From Martinezella calliandrae (lineage in GTDB: Bacteria; Pseudomonadota; Alphaproteobacteria; Rhizobiales; Rhizobiaceae), in the NCBI RefSeq assembly GCF_030272695.1, contig NZ_JARFYN010000017.1:1-64000 (forward strand): DNA of 64,000 nucleotides. The letters run 5' to 3'. Under the pieces are notes generated by a model, which made no database searches, had not been told where the DNA came from, and saw only the letters and a list, made by a program, of their open reading frames with translations. The position numbers were made by a program, and so were the translations under genes. This document shows, one piece after another, positions 18,125 through 26,491 of the stretch; positions within the stretch are counted from its first letter, which is position 1, and every line of letters starts with the position of its first letter.

Positions 18125-18813
18125 TGCGTGGGTCAGTAGCAGCAGAACCCCCGGGAAGCAAGGTGCATGCAATCCCACAAATGAGATTCGCGCTGACGCC
18201 GTCAGGATTAAACCTGGAGAAGTGTAGATCTCAGTCAAGATGGGGGATAGCCGCAAGGGTTGCCCTTGTTGGCGCTCTCGCTTTGGCGGATGCCGCATGA
18301 CACTAGCACAGGATTCGACAGCCCGATATTTTCGACGCCTGCTTCGGGGTAGACGATGGGGCGCCGATCCTCAGCAAACCTTCGCGTACACCGCGACAAT
18401 GCCGGTTAGCCGCTGTCGCAGGGCCGCCTCATCGAAACAAATGTCGACAATGCTCTGCTTGAAGCCATGAAGACGAGACCTGCGACCACCGTCACCGTGA
18501 CCACTCTGGACAGGAAAAGCATGCCGATCAAACTAATGCTCGACGCCCTTCCAGGAGCATTCGCAGCGATGAAAGCGGCAGACCGGGCGGCAAGTCATAC
18601 TGCCTTAGCCAAAGCAGTCGCCATCCTCTTGGATCGCAATCGCGACAGGCACAAGTACCTCACGTGATATCTTGTTTGGAGCGTTACGCTTGCTTCTTAA
18701 GATTAACAACGCATCTTGGAAGGCAAAGAAAACCAGAGTATTTATGCGGGGTGTATCGAATATTAGGACTAAGCTTTAGCCCGTTCTAAAGTAATGAAAG
18801 AGTGCTGGCGCTA
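18125..18813. other. about 690 bases without a convincing gene
   Basis: The best frame (18467-18667, 66 codons, MKTRPATTVTVTTLDRK...) has no good ribosome site and no recognisable motif, so I do not call it. The stretch separates the leftward que operon from the rightward gene at 18814. Confidence 0.4.
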
Positions 18814-19719
18814 ATGGCTTTCACGGCAAAAGAACTCAGTCGAAACGAGAACTTCCTATCCGCTATATTACACAGCGCGAATGAACTGATGGCGATCTAC
18901 AATGAGAATCCTCGCATCGCCTCGATTTTCGCCGCACAGCAAAGATGGCTTCTAGCGCATGCCGGCTATGCCCTGTTTCTCGGCTATCCGGATCATCCTG
19001 TGCCGGGACTCTATGCGGGTCGGTTTGTCGATTTCGCGGTCAGGCACAAAATCGCGAGCCGTAACACCGCGGCGGCGTTCCTGAAGGAAATGGTTGCCTA
19101 TCGTTACGTTCGACCGATCGCCGGCAGTTCCGACCGCCGCATTAGGTTGCTTGAACCGACCGAGACGACCAACGAATACATGGCCCGATGGATCTATACG
19201 CATTTGCTCGTCCTCGATACGCTGGACGGCGGCAACAGGATGACCAGAACGACCGCTAGCGCCGGCTCAGTGCTGCGAATGCAGCCTGTGATCGCCAAGA
19301 TGATCATGGACAGCGAAAGCCTGAGGAATCCCGGCGTGACCTTCGCCCTATTCAACTGGGCGACCTCCGGCGGCGCGGTGATGGACTATCTCATCTCTCG
19401 AATCAGCAAGATCGATTCCACCTCGGACAGAGTCTTGGTCGGCGCAATCTCACCGAAAGTCATCCAGAGCCAATTCATGATTTCAAGTGCTCATCTGAAG
19501 CGGCTTTTGAAGCAGGCAACAGAACTCGGAAGCGTCGGTTGGGTCGGCGTTCCGGGCAAAAGCAGCTTCTGGCTTTCCCGAGACTTCGTCTCGGAATATT
19601 GGAACTACCAAGCCGAGAAATACGCAATCGTCGACACCGTCAGCCAGGCAGTCCTCGGCCAACTGGGCGATCCAGCCGAATCTGGCGAAGAGTTTCTCGC
19701 TCTCGCAATTTCCGCGTAA
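18814..19719 (+). CDS. hypothetical protein, possible helix-turn-helix C-terminal half
   Basis: 301 residues from the ATG at 18814; a GTG at 18802 is an alternative. The protein is soluble and mostly helical, with no signal or membrane segment. An N-terminal segment (EYMARWIYTHLLVLDTLDGG within about 120-140) and a C-terminal segment (MISSAHLKRLLKQATELGSV, then VGVPGKSSFWLS) look like a winged-helix DNA-binding fold with a wing hairpin, but this is a pattern guess. It has no operon partner. I do not recognise the family. Confidence 0.6.
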   Translation: MAFTAKELSRNENFLSAILHSANELMAIYNENPRIASIFAAQQRWLLAHAGYALFLGYPDHPVPGLYAGRFVDFAVRHKIASRNTAAAFLKEMVAYRYVRPIAGSSDRRIRLLEPTETTNEYMARWIYTHLLVLDTLDGGNRMTRTTASAGSVLRMQPVIAKMIMDSESLRNPGVTFALFNWATSGGAVMDYLISRISKIDSTSDRVLVGAISPKVIQSQFMISSAHLKRLLKQATELGSVGWVGVPGKSSFWLSRDFVSEYWNYQAEKYAIVDTVSQAVLGQLGDPAESGEEFLALAISA

Positions 19720-19860
19720 GAGTAGCAACCCTCAAAGCGAAGCGGCTGCCACGCCTTCCGATCGAATATCGGGCAATTGTTCCGTGAAGTGGGTGCTTGC
19801 CCCGCATTTCAAGACGGCTCTGGCACCATCTGAGGACGGCCGGGGCAAGGATCGATGAGC

Positions 19861-20022
19861 TCAGCGCTCGTCGGCGGGCGTGGGGACGATCTCGTCGGCT
19901 GGGTCGATCTCCGGGACAGCCTTAAACGGTGAGCGCTCGACCTGTACCAGCCGCCACTCGCTTTCCAGACGATCGACTACATGCGCGGGTATTTCCGTCC
20001 GGACGGTATCACGCTCTTGCAT
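19861..20022 (-). CDS. small hypothetical protein
   Basis: 53 residues (MQERDTVRTEIPAHVVDR...). The ATG at 20022 follows GGAGG at 6 bases, which decides this start over the upstream one at 20082. The protein is charged and acidic at the C-terminus (DPADEIVPTPADER), with no membrane segment. Function unknown. Its good ribosome site argues that it is real. Confidence 0.55.
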   Translation of the reverse strand: MQERDTVRTEIPAHVVDRLESEWRLVQVERSPFKAVPEIDPADEIVPTPADER

Positions 20023-20113
20023 TAAGGCCTCCCTTATAAAGACATTAGCTGAATGCCACGCGAGAAATGCTTTGTAAATCACAGCATTAAAAAGTTTAAA
20101 CGATTGAATTTAT

Positions 20114-20127
20114 TTTAATCGATTAAA
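20114..20127. promoter_or_regulatory. perfect 14-bp AT-rich palindrome
   Basis: TTTAATCGATTAAA is a perfect palindrome inside a very AT-rich stretch (20090-20127) that also holds a looser copy of the half site (TTTAAACGATT at 20096-20106). It lies upstream of the small gene at 19861-20022 and could be a promoter or repressor site. Confidence 0.4.
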
Positions 20128-20244
20128 GCCTCCCCGCTGCGTCCAACCCTTGCACTCTTCCTGTCGCGAATCGAACAAATCAAGAAATGAGCCGAACGCT
20201 GCGTCGCCATTGCGATGTCGGCGAGAGTGGGCCGGGTTGGTGGA

Positions 20245-21507
20245 TCAGGTCCGGTCGCGCCGCCAAGCGAAGGCCGACACGGCTATAGCGCAGAGCATGC
20301 AGGCCGCGCCGGCGGCGCCGATCCAGGCTACCGAAGCCAGCGTGATAACAACGGACCCCAAGATTGCGCCGAGTGAGAAGCCGAGATACATGAATGAAGC
20401 GTTGAGCGAGAGAACGACCGGCGTATGGCTGAGGCCGGCAACGCCGACAAGCCGTGCCTGCTGTGGCGGGAAGAAGCTCCAGGCGCTCAGACCCCATAAC
20501 GCGACCAGCGGCAGGATCGCCAGGAGTGCGTGGGGCGCCCAGATCAGCGCTACCATTGTCAGACTCGCGAAGGTCAATGCCGATATCGGCAGGGCAACAG
20601 CCTGAGCCCTTCGAGTGCCAAACCGATCATTGGCGTGGCCACCGAGCGTCACCCCACCAATGGCGCAGATGCCGAGCAATGTCAGAACGAGACCAGCCTG
20701 TTCGGGTGCCAGGTCCGCAGCAGACACCAGGAAAGGCGACACATAGGTGTAAACAACGTAGGCGCCGGTCGCCCAAAGAGTCGTTGTCAGCAACGCCGAA
20801 AACACGCCGGGCATCACGGCGACCGAGAGGCGTTCCCTCAGCCCAGCGGGCGCGCTGGCTGCGATTTCGCGTGGAAGCCTGATGCCGAGCACCGAGAGAG
20901 CAATCGCCGAAAGGCCGGCAACGCCGACGAACGTCGCCCTCCAGCCAAAATGTGCGCCAACAAGGGCACCGGCCGGAACACCGAGCGCGACCGCGACGGT
21001 AATGCCGCCATTGACGATTGCCAGAGCTCGGCCGCGATATGCGGCAGGCGCCAGCGCGCTAGCGACGGCATTGGCGTTCGGCACATAGAGTCCGGCCGCA
21101 AATGCAAGCAGGACGCGAGCGCCCGCCAGCCACCAATAGCCGGGGGCCGCTGCCGCAATCAGATTGGCAACGACAAACCCGGCGAGCGATACCATCAGAA
21201 GGCGGCGCCTCGGCCAGGCCGCCGTCAGCGCGGTCAGGATCGGTGAACTCAAGGCGTAGGTCAGAGCGAAGATCGTCACGAGCTGGCCTGCAGCTTGAAC
21301 GCTCGTGCCCAAGGAGGTCGCGATCGACGGCAGGATCGCCGCAATCATGAAACCCTCTGTGCCAACGGCGAAAGTGCCAAGCGCCAGCGTGTAGAGTGTG
21401 CCGCGATCATAGTCCGGTTTGGCCAGCGCAGCCTGGTTACGGCAATGCTTGGCGCTTCCGCTGGTCGAGGTATCTGCTGTGACTGCGCAGTCGGAAGAAC
21501 CGCTCAT
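20245..21507 (-). CDS. MFS exporter, DHA1 (12-helix) family
   Basis: 420 residues from the ATG at 21507, which has AGGAGA upstream; the longer frame to 21594 adds an unlikely Arg-rich leader. After a 30-residue polar tail come 12 hydrophobic helices. The motif region AAWPRRRLLMVSLAGFVVANL follows helix 2, and PAGALVGAHFGWRATF matches the antiporter motif C region of DHA1 exporters of the AraJ/MdtL type. It is divergent from a LysR gene, which probably controls it through the dyad at 21668-21682. Drug or metabolite efflux; substrate unknown. Confidence 0.85.
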   Translation of the reverse strand: MSGSSDCAVTADTSTSGSAKHCRNQAALAKPDYDRGTLYTLALGTFAVGTEGFMIAAILPSIATSLGTSVQAAGQLVTIFALTYALSSPILTALTAAWPRRRLLMVSLAGFVVANLIAAAAPGYWWLAGARVLLAFAAGLYVPNANAVASALAPAAYRGRALAIVNGGITVAVALGVPAGALVGAHFGWRATFVGVAGLSAIALSVLGIRLPREIAASAPAGLRERLSVAVMPGVFSALLTTTLWATGAYVVYTYVSPFLVSAADLAPEQAGLVLTLLGICAIGGVTLGGHANDRFGTRRAQAVALPISALTFASLTMVALIWAPHALLAILPLVALWGLSAWSFFPPQQARLVGVAGLSHTPVVLSLNASFMYLGFSLGAILGSVVITLASVAWIGAAGAACMLCAIAVSAFAWRRDRT

Positions 21508-21667
21508 CCCGTTCTCCTGAAGATCGTTGCACTGGGCGCCGTACTGGCGGCCGGAACGTCGTCGCGCCGAGGCCGTCATAGAGGCCACCTGCACGGCGTT
21601 CTGCTTTGCACAGTCAATTTGGACGGGACAAAATAGATCCGCTAGCGGCTGATTTAGGCTAACTTCT

Positions 21668-21682
21668 ATGTATATAATACAT
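21668..21682. promoter_or_regulatory. LysR-type dyad between the MFS and LysR genes
   Basis: ATGTAT-ATA-ATACAT is a 6-bp inverted repeat of the T-N11-A form bound by LysR proteins. It sits in the divergent intergenic region, 8 bases upstream of the earliest LysR start. It is the best candidate operator for this pair. Confidence 0.5.
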
Positions 21683-21689
21683 TAATCGC

Positions 21690-22637
21690 GTGGAGCCGCA
21701 GTTGGCGGGCTCTGAAAGGAGCCGATGTAATTTGATCAAGGATAATTTCGCCCTTCGCCTCTATACGCGCGTCGCCCGTCTCGGCAGCTTCTCTGCCGCG
21801 GCGCGGGAGTGCGGCTTGTCGCAATCCCAGGCGTCGCGGATTGTGGCCGATCTGGAGGCCGAGCTCGGTGTCAGATTGTTGTCGCGTACCACGCGGGCCG
21901 TCGTGCCGACCGAAGCCGGCGGAGAATTCCTCGCGCGGGTCGAGCCCATTCTCGCGGCGTTAGACGAGGCGGAGCATAGCGTGCGCGAGGGGGGCGAACT
22001 GCGCGGGCTTCTGAGGATGAGCATGCCGACCAGCTTCGGCATTCGCGATGTCATCCCGCGCCTGGCCTCTTTCGCCGAAAGGCACCCGGATCTGCGTATC
22101 GAGCTTCAGCTCGGCGACCGGCGGCAGGACCTCGTCCGGGATGCCGTGGATGTCGCCATACGGCTTGGTCGGCTTCCCGATGCTACTGCTACGGCGAAGC
22201 GGATCGCGACGATTCCGCGTGTGGTCGTAGCCTCGCCTGAATATCTTGACCGATTCGGTGCGCCCGAGACACCAGACGATCTCGTTCGGCATCGCATTGT
22301 CGGCGGCACCGCCGCTGCAGTGCCGACAGCCTGGCGGTTCGAACGACATGGCCAGGAATCGGCCATAAAGCTCGATCCGCATTTCTTGACCGACGAGAAT
22401 GAAGGGGCCATTGCGGCAGCGGTTGCGGGATTCGGCATCACCTCGACAAGCGGCTGGGCCTGCCGCCGCGAGTTGGAGAGTGGGGCGCTGGTGCGCCTGC
22501 TTCCCGATTGGACATTGGCCGGCATCCCCGTCCACGCCTATTTCCCGATGGGGCGAGCGACACGCGCCGCAGCGCGTGCCGCGATCGATCATCTCGTCTC
22601 TGCCTTCGAACGCAGTCCATCGGTCGTGCCCGGCTGA
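21690..22637 (+). CDS. LysR-family transcriptional regulator
   Basis: Up to 315 residues from a GTG. A TTG at 21732 with AGGAG upstream would start the protein at IKDNFALRLYTRVA, closer to the family's usual N-terminus. HTH: ARLGSFSAAARECGLSQSQA and the following RIVADLEAELGVRLLSRTTR. The effector domain includes LRGLLRMSMPTSFG. It is divergent from the MFS exporter and upstream of quinone oxidoreductase and OYE genes, so it may control either side. Confidence 0.87.
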   Translation: MEPQLAGSERSRCNLIKDNFALRLYTRVARLGSFSAAARECGLSQSQASRIVADLEAELGVRLLSRTTRAVVPTEAGGEFLARVEPILAALDEAEHSVREGGELRGLLRMSMPTSFGIRDVIPRLASFAERHPDLRIELQLGDRRQDLVRDAVDVAIRLGRLPDATATAKRIATIPRVVVASPEYLDRFGAPETPDDLVRHRIVGGTAAAVPTAWRFERHGQESAIKLDPHFLTDENEGAIAAAVAGFGITSTSGWACRRELESGALVRLLPDWTLAGIPVHAYFPMGRATRAAARAAIDHLVSAFERSPSVVPG

Positions 22638-22761
22638 ATGCCTTCAAGATTGGACGGCAATGGCGCAAATACTGGGCGCTCCTCTTCTGATTGATGTATT
22701 TCATGCATAGAAATTAGCGGAATTTTGAAGCTACCGGCCAGAACCGCCACAGACGATGTTC

Positions 22762-22788
22762 GCCCTCACCAACAATCAAAGTGAGGGC
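22762..22788 (+). promoter_or_regulatory. hairpin that contains the ribosome site of the quinone oxidoreductase gene
   Basis: GCCCTCAC (22762-22769) and GTGAGGGC (22781-22788) can pair across an 11-base loop. The right arm holds GAGGG, the likely Shine-Dalgarno, 10 bases before the ATG at 22797. The stem could lower translation or serve as an operator dyad. Confidence 0.45.
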
Positions 22789-22796
22789 TTTCGATT

Positions 22797-23786
22797 ATGA
22801 CCCGCTCCGTCCGCATCCACGATTTCGGTGATGCCAACGTCCTCCGCATCGAAAATGTCGAGGTCGGGGAGCCGGGCAGAAGCGAAGTCCGCCTTCGTAT
22901 CCGCGCGATCGGCCTCAACCGCACAGAGATTACTCTCCGTTCCGGTCGGTCGCCTGCGAAACCGCCGTTGCCTACCGGTCTTGGCTTCGAAGCGGCCGGC
23001 GTTATCGAGGCGCTTGGTCCGGATGTCACCGGATTTTCGGTTGGCGATCGGGTTGCCCTCGTGCCGGCCTACGGCGCCGCGCAGTATGCGCTCTATGGCG
23101 AAGCCGCGATCGCGCCGGCCCGCTCGCTAGTGATGATCCCGGACGATGTAGGCTTCACCGAGGCCGCCGCGACCTGGACCGCCTATGGCACGGCCTGGGG
23201 CGGGCTGGTGGCTGTCGGCGCGCTCAAGGCCGGCCAGAGTGTGCTCATTCCCGCTGCCTCTAGCGGCGTCGGCCTAGCTACTATCCAGATCGCTCATCGG
23301 CTGGGTGCGCGTCCGATCGCGCTGACCCGCACCTCGGCGAAAGCGAACGATCTTCGCCACCTCGGTGCCTCAGCGGTCATCGCAACCACCGAGCAAGACG
23401 TCGTGGCCGAGGTCAAAGCCCTCACTGGGGGCAAGGGCGCGGAACTAGTCTTTGATCCGGTCGGCGGTCCTGAGTTCGCGACGCTTGCCAAAGCCACCGC
23501 CGCTGGTGGCACCCTCGTGGTCTACGGCGCTCTCGACATACGGCCGACGATCGTGCCGCCTTTCGAGATCTTCGCGCGCGATCTGGCGATACGGGGCCTC
23601 GCCCTGACCGCCCTCACGCGCGATGACCCAAAACTCGCATCGCTGAAGCAGTTCGTCAGCGAAGGCCTAGTCCAGGGCGCCTTCCATCCGACGATCGCGC
23701 GCACCTTCACCTTCGACCAGATCGCCGATGCTCACCGCTTCATGGAAGCCGGCGAGCAGATCGGGAAGATCGTGATCACCCTCTGA
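22797..23786 (+). CDS. NADPH:quinone oxidoreductase / zinc-independent MDR
   Basis: 329 residues. A GroES-like N-terminal half (VGEPGRSEVRLRIRAIGLNR) and a Rossmann half with VLIPAASSGVGLATIQIAHR for NADPH. The cysteines that bind zinc in alcohol dehydrogenases are absent, as in quinone reductases and enoyl reductases of the MDR family. The sequence GLNRTEITLRSGR fits the QOR group. It is followed 26 bases later by an OYE gene, so the two flavin/NADPH ene- or quinone-reductases are probably co-transcribed. Confidence 0.85.
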   Translation: MTRSVRIHDFGDANVLRIENVEVGEPGRSEVRLRIRAIGLNRTEITLRSGRSPAKPPLPTGLGFEAAGVIEALGPDVTGFSVGDRVALVPAYGAAQYALYGEAAIAPARSLVMIPDDVGFTEAAATWTAYGTAWGGLVAVGALKAGQSVLIPAASSGVGLATIQIAHRLGARPIALTRTSAKANDLRHLGASAVIATTEQDVVAEVKALTGGKGAELVFDPVGGPEFATLAKATAAGGTLVVYGALDIRPTIVPPFEIFARDLAIRGLALTALTRDDPKLASLKQFVSEGLVQGAFHPTIARTFTFDQIADAHRFMEAGEQIGKIVITL

Positions 23787-23812
23787 CCCCTCGCTTTCAA
23801 AGGAAATCTCTG

Positions 23813-24922
23813 ATGACTACCCAGCCTCTGTTCACTCATTATCGCATGGGCGATCTCGTTTTGCCGAACCGGATCGTCATGGCGCCACTCACCCGCATGC
23901 GGGCTGGCACACACGACCATGTACCGACGGCCCTACAGGCGGAACATTACGCCCAGCGGGCGAAAGCGGACCTAATTGTCACCGAGGCGACCGCGATCAG
24001 CCCAGACGGGTTCGGTTGGGCCGACACTCCTGGCTTATGGACCTCGGATCAGGTTCGTGGCTGGCGCCGCGTCACCGACGCCGTCCATGCCGCGGGCGGG
24101 CGTATCGTCGCCCAGCTCTGGCACACCGGCGCTATCTCTCATCCCAATTTACGCGGCGGAGCGCTCCCACTGTCGGCCTCTGATGTCAATCCGGAGCAAG
24201 TATCCGTCACCGCTGCCGGGCGCGTGCCGACCGTGACACCGCGTCCAATGACCCGAGATGAGATCCGGCAGACCGCCGCCGACTATGCCCGAGCGGCGCG
24301 CAACGCGCTGGAGGCCGGCTTCGATGGCGTGCAGATTCTGGCCAACTATCTCTATCTGTTGGCTCAATTCCTGAACAAGACGACCAATCGGCGGACCGAC
24401 GATTATGGTGGCGAGATTGAGGACCGTGCTCGCATTCTGTTCGAGGTTGTCGAGGCCGTCCTCAACGAAGTCGAGCCGTCGCGTGTGGGAGTGAAAATCA
24501 GCCCGATGCACGAAGGGGGCCCCTTTGCCGCAAATGACGAGACGCTGCCGATGGCAGAATACGCCATTCGCGAACTTAACGGCTATGGCCTCTCGCATCT
24601 CCTTCTGATGGGCGCCACCACCGACTTCACTGGCACGCCGCTTGAGCCGCTGATGGGCGATGGAATGTTCCGTCATTTCCGCCCGATTTTTAAAGGAACG
24701 CTCATCGCGAACGTCCAGATGGATGCCGAGCGCGGTAATCGGCTGATAAACGGAGGCCTCGCCGATCTCGTGGCGTTCGGTCGGCCGTTCATCGCCAATC
24801 CGGACCTAGTCGAACGTCTGAGGACCGGCGCGCCGCTCGCCGAGATCGACTGGACGACCGTCTATGCATCGGGTCCCAACGGCTATTCCGATTACCCGGC
24901 TCTGCAGCCGGCGAACCTCTGA
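23813..24922 (+). CDS. Old Yellow Enzyme homologue lacking the active-site His/Asn pair
   Basis: 369 residues, full length for the NemA/OYE family of FMN-dependent ene-reductases, with AAAGGA ahead of the ATG. FMN-site features are present: MAPLTRMRAG, then AQLWHTGAISHP and VAFGRPFIANPDL. At the substrate-binding segment, where the family has H-x-x-N-x-Y, this protein has L176-A-N-Y179-L-Y181. The catalytic His and Asn are replaced while the Tyr proton donor remains. The gene is otherwise intact. It may have altered substrate use or low activity. The paralogue at 42639-43757 keeps His180, Asn183 and Tyr185. Confidence 0.85.
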   Translation: MTTQPLFTHYRMGDLVLPNRIVMAPLTRMRAGTHDHVPTALQAEHYAQRAKADLIVTEATAISPDGFGWADTPGLWTSDQVRGWRRVTDAVHAAGGRIVAQLWHTGAISHPNLRGGALPLSASDVNPEQVSVTAAGRVPTVTPRPMTRDEIRQTAADYARAARNALEAGFDGVQILANYLYLLAQFLNKTTNRRTDDYGGEIEDRARILFEVVEAVLNEVEPSRVGVKISPMHEGGPFAANDETLPMAEYAIRELNGYGLSHLLLMGATTDFTGTPLEPLMGDGMFRHFRPIFKGTLIANVQMDAERGNRLINGGLADLVAFGRPFIANPDLVERLRTGAPLAEIDWTTVYASGPNGYSDYPALQPANL

Positions 24923-24957
24923 ACCATCACCCAATCCGAACACGGAAGGAATTGACC

Positions 24958-25315
24958 ATGTCCAAAACCACACCGGAAGAAAACAAGAGGCTTATGTTCG
25001 AAGCCTCCGACACGCTCTTTAACAAGCGCGACTATGCAGCCTCCGAACGCTGTTGATCGGATCACTACATCCGGTATAGCGCCCATATCGCGCCCGGACA
25101 CGGGGGACTGTTCAACCTGATCGGCATGCTCCCGGACACGCTGCGTGACGAGAACCAACTCATCGTCGCCGTGGGCAATTACGTGATTGCCCACGGCCGG
25201 TTCTAGGGCAACGCCCGACCCGCCGCCGATATCGTTCGAATGGAAGACGGTGAGCTCGCCGAGCACGGGGTATGCTCCAAGACGAAGCACCAAAACCAAA
25301 CCGCCACCAGCAAGG
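24958..25315 (+). pseudogene. SnoaL-like (NTF2-fold) protein, disrupted
   Basis: A good ribosome site (GGAAGGA) and ATG at 24958 begin MSKTTPEENKRLMFEASDTL. In-frame TGA (25054) and TAG (25204) stops interrupt a sequence that continues SDHYIRYSAHIAPGHGGL and YVIAHGRF, then ADIVRMEDGELAEH, the pattern of SnoaL-like polyketide-cyclase-fold proteins. After LAEH the family C-terminus (LQDEAPKP) is in another frame. It follows the OYE gene by 35 bases and was probably once its operon partner. Confidence 0.8.
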
Positions 25316-25962
25316 TGTTTCTCGACCATGCGCGCGCAGCGCTCGTTCAAGTTGAGGCGACGATCGAGGCGACGCGACGTGCGGCAGTGCCAGCCAAAGC
25401 GTCTTTGGGTCTCGACTTCCTAACCGGCTACGAATTTGACTGGCTGCCCGCGATCATCCGCATCATGTGTGACGAGCTACGCCATGTTGAGATTGTCATT
25501 CTCAGCCCCTCATCGCCCGATCTTGTAGACGACTGATGCGGGGCAGGAATGATCTTGCCTCCCCCGGCATGAGCGCAATGCGCCGAGAATCGTCTCCACT
25601 CGGCTGACCGACGAGCCGCCTATCGTGTTGATGCCAGTGGAGTACCATCTGACGGAGCGCAGCACCATCACCCCGATAACGTAACGGGCGGGCAATTTGT
25701 CGGTGTTCTCCATGACAAATCGCCAGCGTTGAGAGCGGTGGCTGACGCCTAGCGGATCAAGCTCGGTATTGATCTCACCTCTGATCAATACCGAGCTTGA
25801 CCCGCGGAATTGCTCCGATGCCGCTCTACGCGCTCGATCTGTCGCCTTCCACCGTCGTCAGTAGACCGCTTGCCGGCGTACCGCCGACGATCGACCTCTC
25901 ACTCGGCGACAAAGAAGCCAACACGTCGCCCCTTCCAAAAGCCATCGAATCAAAGATCGGCG
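25316..25962 (+). pseudogene. LysR-type regulator remnant lacking its DNA-binding domain
   Basis: From FLDHARAALVQVEATIEA onward, pieces in different frames follow the effector domain of the intact LysR at 52904-53794: GFLTGMEVEWLP there, LDFLTGYEFDWLP here. Further pieces are LTDEPPIVLMPV, SPALRAVADA, and TRGIAPMPLYALDL joined to VVSRPLAGVPPTIDLSLG. Several stops and frameshifts lie between them. The HTH part is absent; the frame runs straight on from the SnoaL remnant, giving a chimeric open frame at 25240-25536. An inverted duplication (25752-25805) sits inside. Confidence 0.75.
25752..25805. repeat. long near-perfect inverted repeat inside the LysR pseudogene
   Basis: Bases 25752-25774 and 25783-25805 are reverse complements with a single mismatch (22 of 23), separated by TCACCTCT. 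The left arm lies in sequence homologous to the LysR effector domain (IKLGIDLT), so the right arm looks like an inverted copy made by template switching, followed by loss of the normal codons. Confidence 0.75.
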
Positions 25963-26078
25963 AACTCAAATTCGCCGATCCTTGGCTCTTGCGTTCCCTG
26001 AGGGGCGACCGGACATGGGCGTAGCGTAAGCGGAGACGCTGCGGAACCACGCCTAATTCAGCCGTGCTTCTAGATGCA

Positions 26079-26357
26079 TCAACCCAGAAGCCGGAAACGG
26101 CAGTCGATGCCGAGCGCGCGGTCGCCGAATGTCGCCTGATAGCCGGGAGAGTTGTACCAAGCCGTCGCGGTCTCGCGATCAGCGAAACGAATGATGGCAC
26201 CGTTCGTAAAGGCTGGCTCGCCGGTCAAAACATCCCAAGCGCCGCCAGCGATAAACTCGCCGCCATATTCCTTCAGAACGGGACCCGCTGCGGTGGAGTA
26301 GCGATCCTTTGCCTCGGGGTCCTTCACAGTCAGTTCGACTACAACATAAGCACTCAT
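26079..26357 (-). CDS. DUF1330 domain protein
   Basis: 92 residues, the full length of this ferredoxin-like dimeric family: SAYVVVELTVKDPEAKDRYS, then GGEFIAGGAWDVL and IIRFADRETATAWYNSPGYQ, with the usual Trp-Tyr near the C-terminus. GGAGAAC lies before the ATG. DUF1330 proteins are small cytoplasmic proteins of unknown function, often next to oxidoreductases, as here. The SDR upstream is in the same orientation, but a strong hairpin separates them. Confidence 0.85.
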   Translation of the reverse strand: MSAYVVVELTVKDPEAKDRYSTAAGPVLKEYGGEFIAGGAWDVLTGEPAFTNGAIIRFADRETATAWYNSPGYQATFGDRALGIDCRFRLLG

Positions 26358-26457
26358 TTCGTTCTCCGATCTTCAAATCTAAAGGGAATCGTTGTTACTG
26401 AGTCGTCTGGAGTTCGACTCGCTACCCGGCTTAGGAAGCCGAGTGTGCGGTTATGGC

Positions 26458-26479
26458 GGGCCGGGCTACAGCCCGGCCC
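26458..26479 (-). terminator. intrinsic-type hairpin after the SDR gene
   Basis: GGGCCGGGCT and AGCCCGGCCC form a perfect 10-bp GC stem with a 2-base loop, 13 bases past the stop of the leftward SDR gene. No clear T-run follows, so the terminator role is inferred from stem strength and position. Confidence 0.55.
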
Positions 26480-26491
26480 TGGCTTTCTGGG

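Noticed and set aside
18467..18667. 66-codon frame MKTRPATTVTVTTLDRK...
   Set aside because: Weak ribosome site, no motif and no conserved context visible; not strong enough to call.
25510..25788. 92-codon minus-strand frame within the LysR pseudogene
   Set aside because: The plus strand here holds recognisable LysR pieces (LTDEPPIVLMPV, SPALRAVADA), so the minus frame is a shadow.
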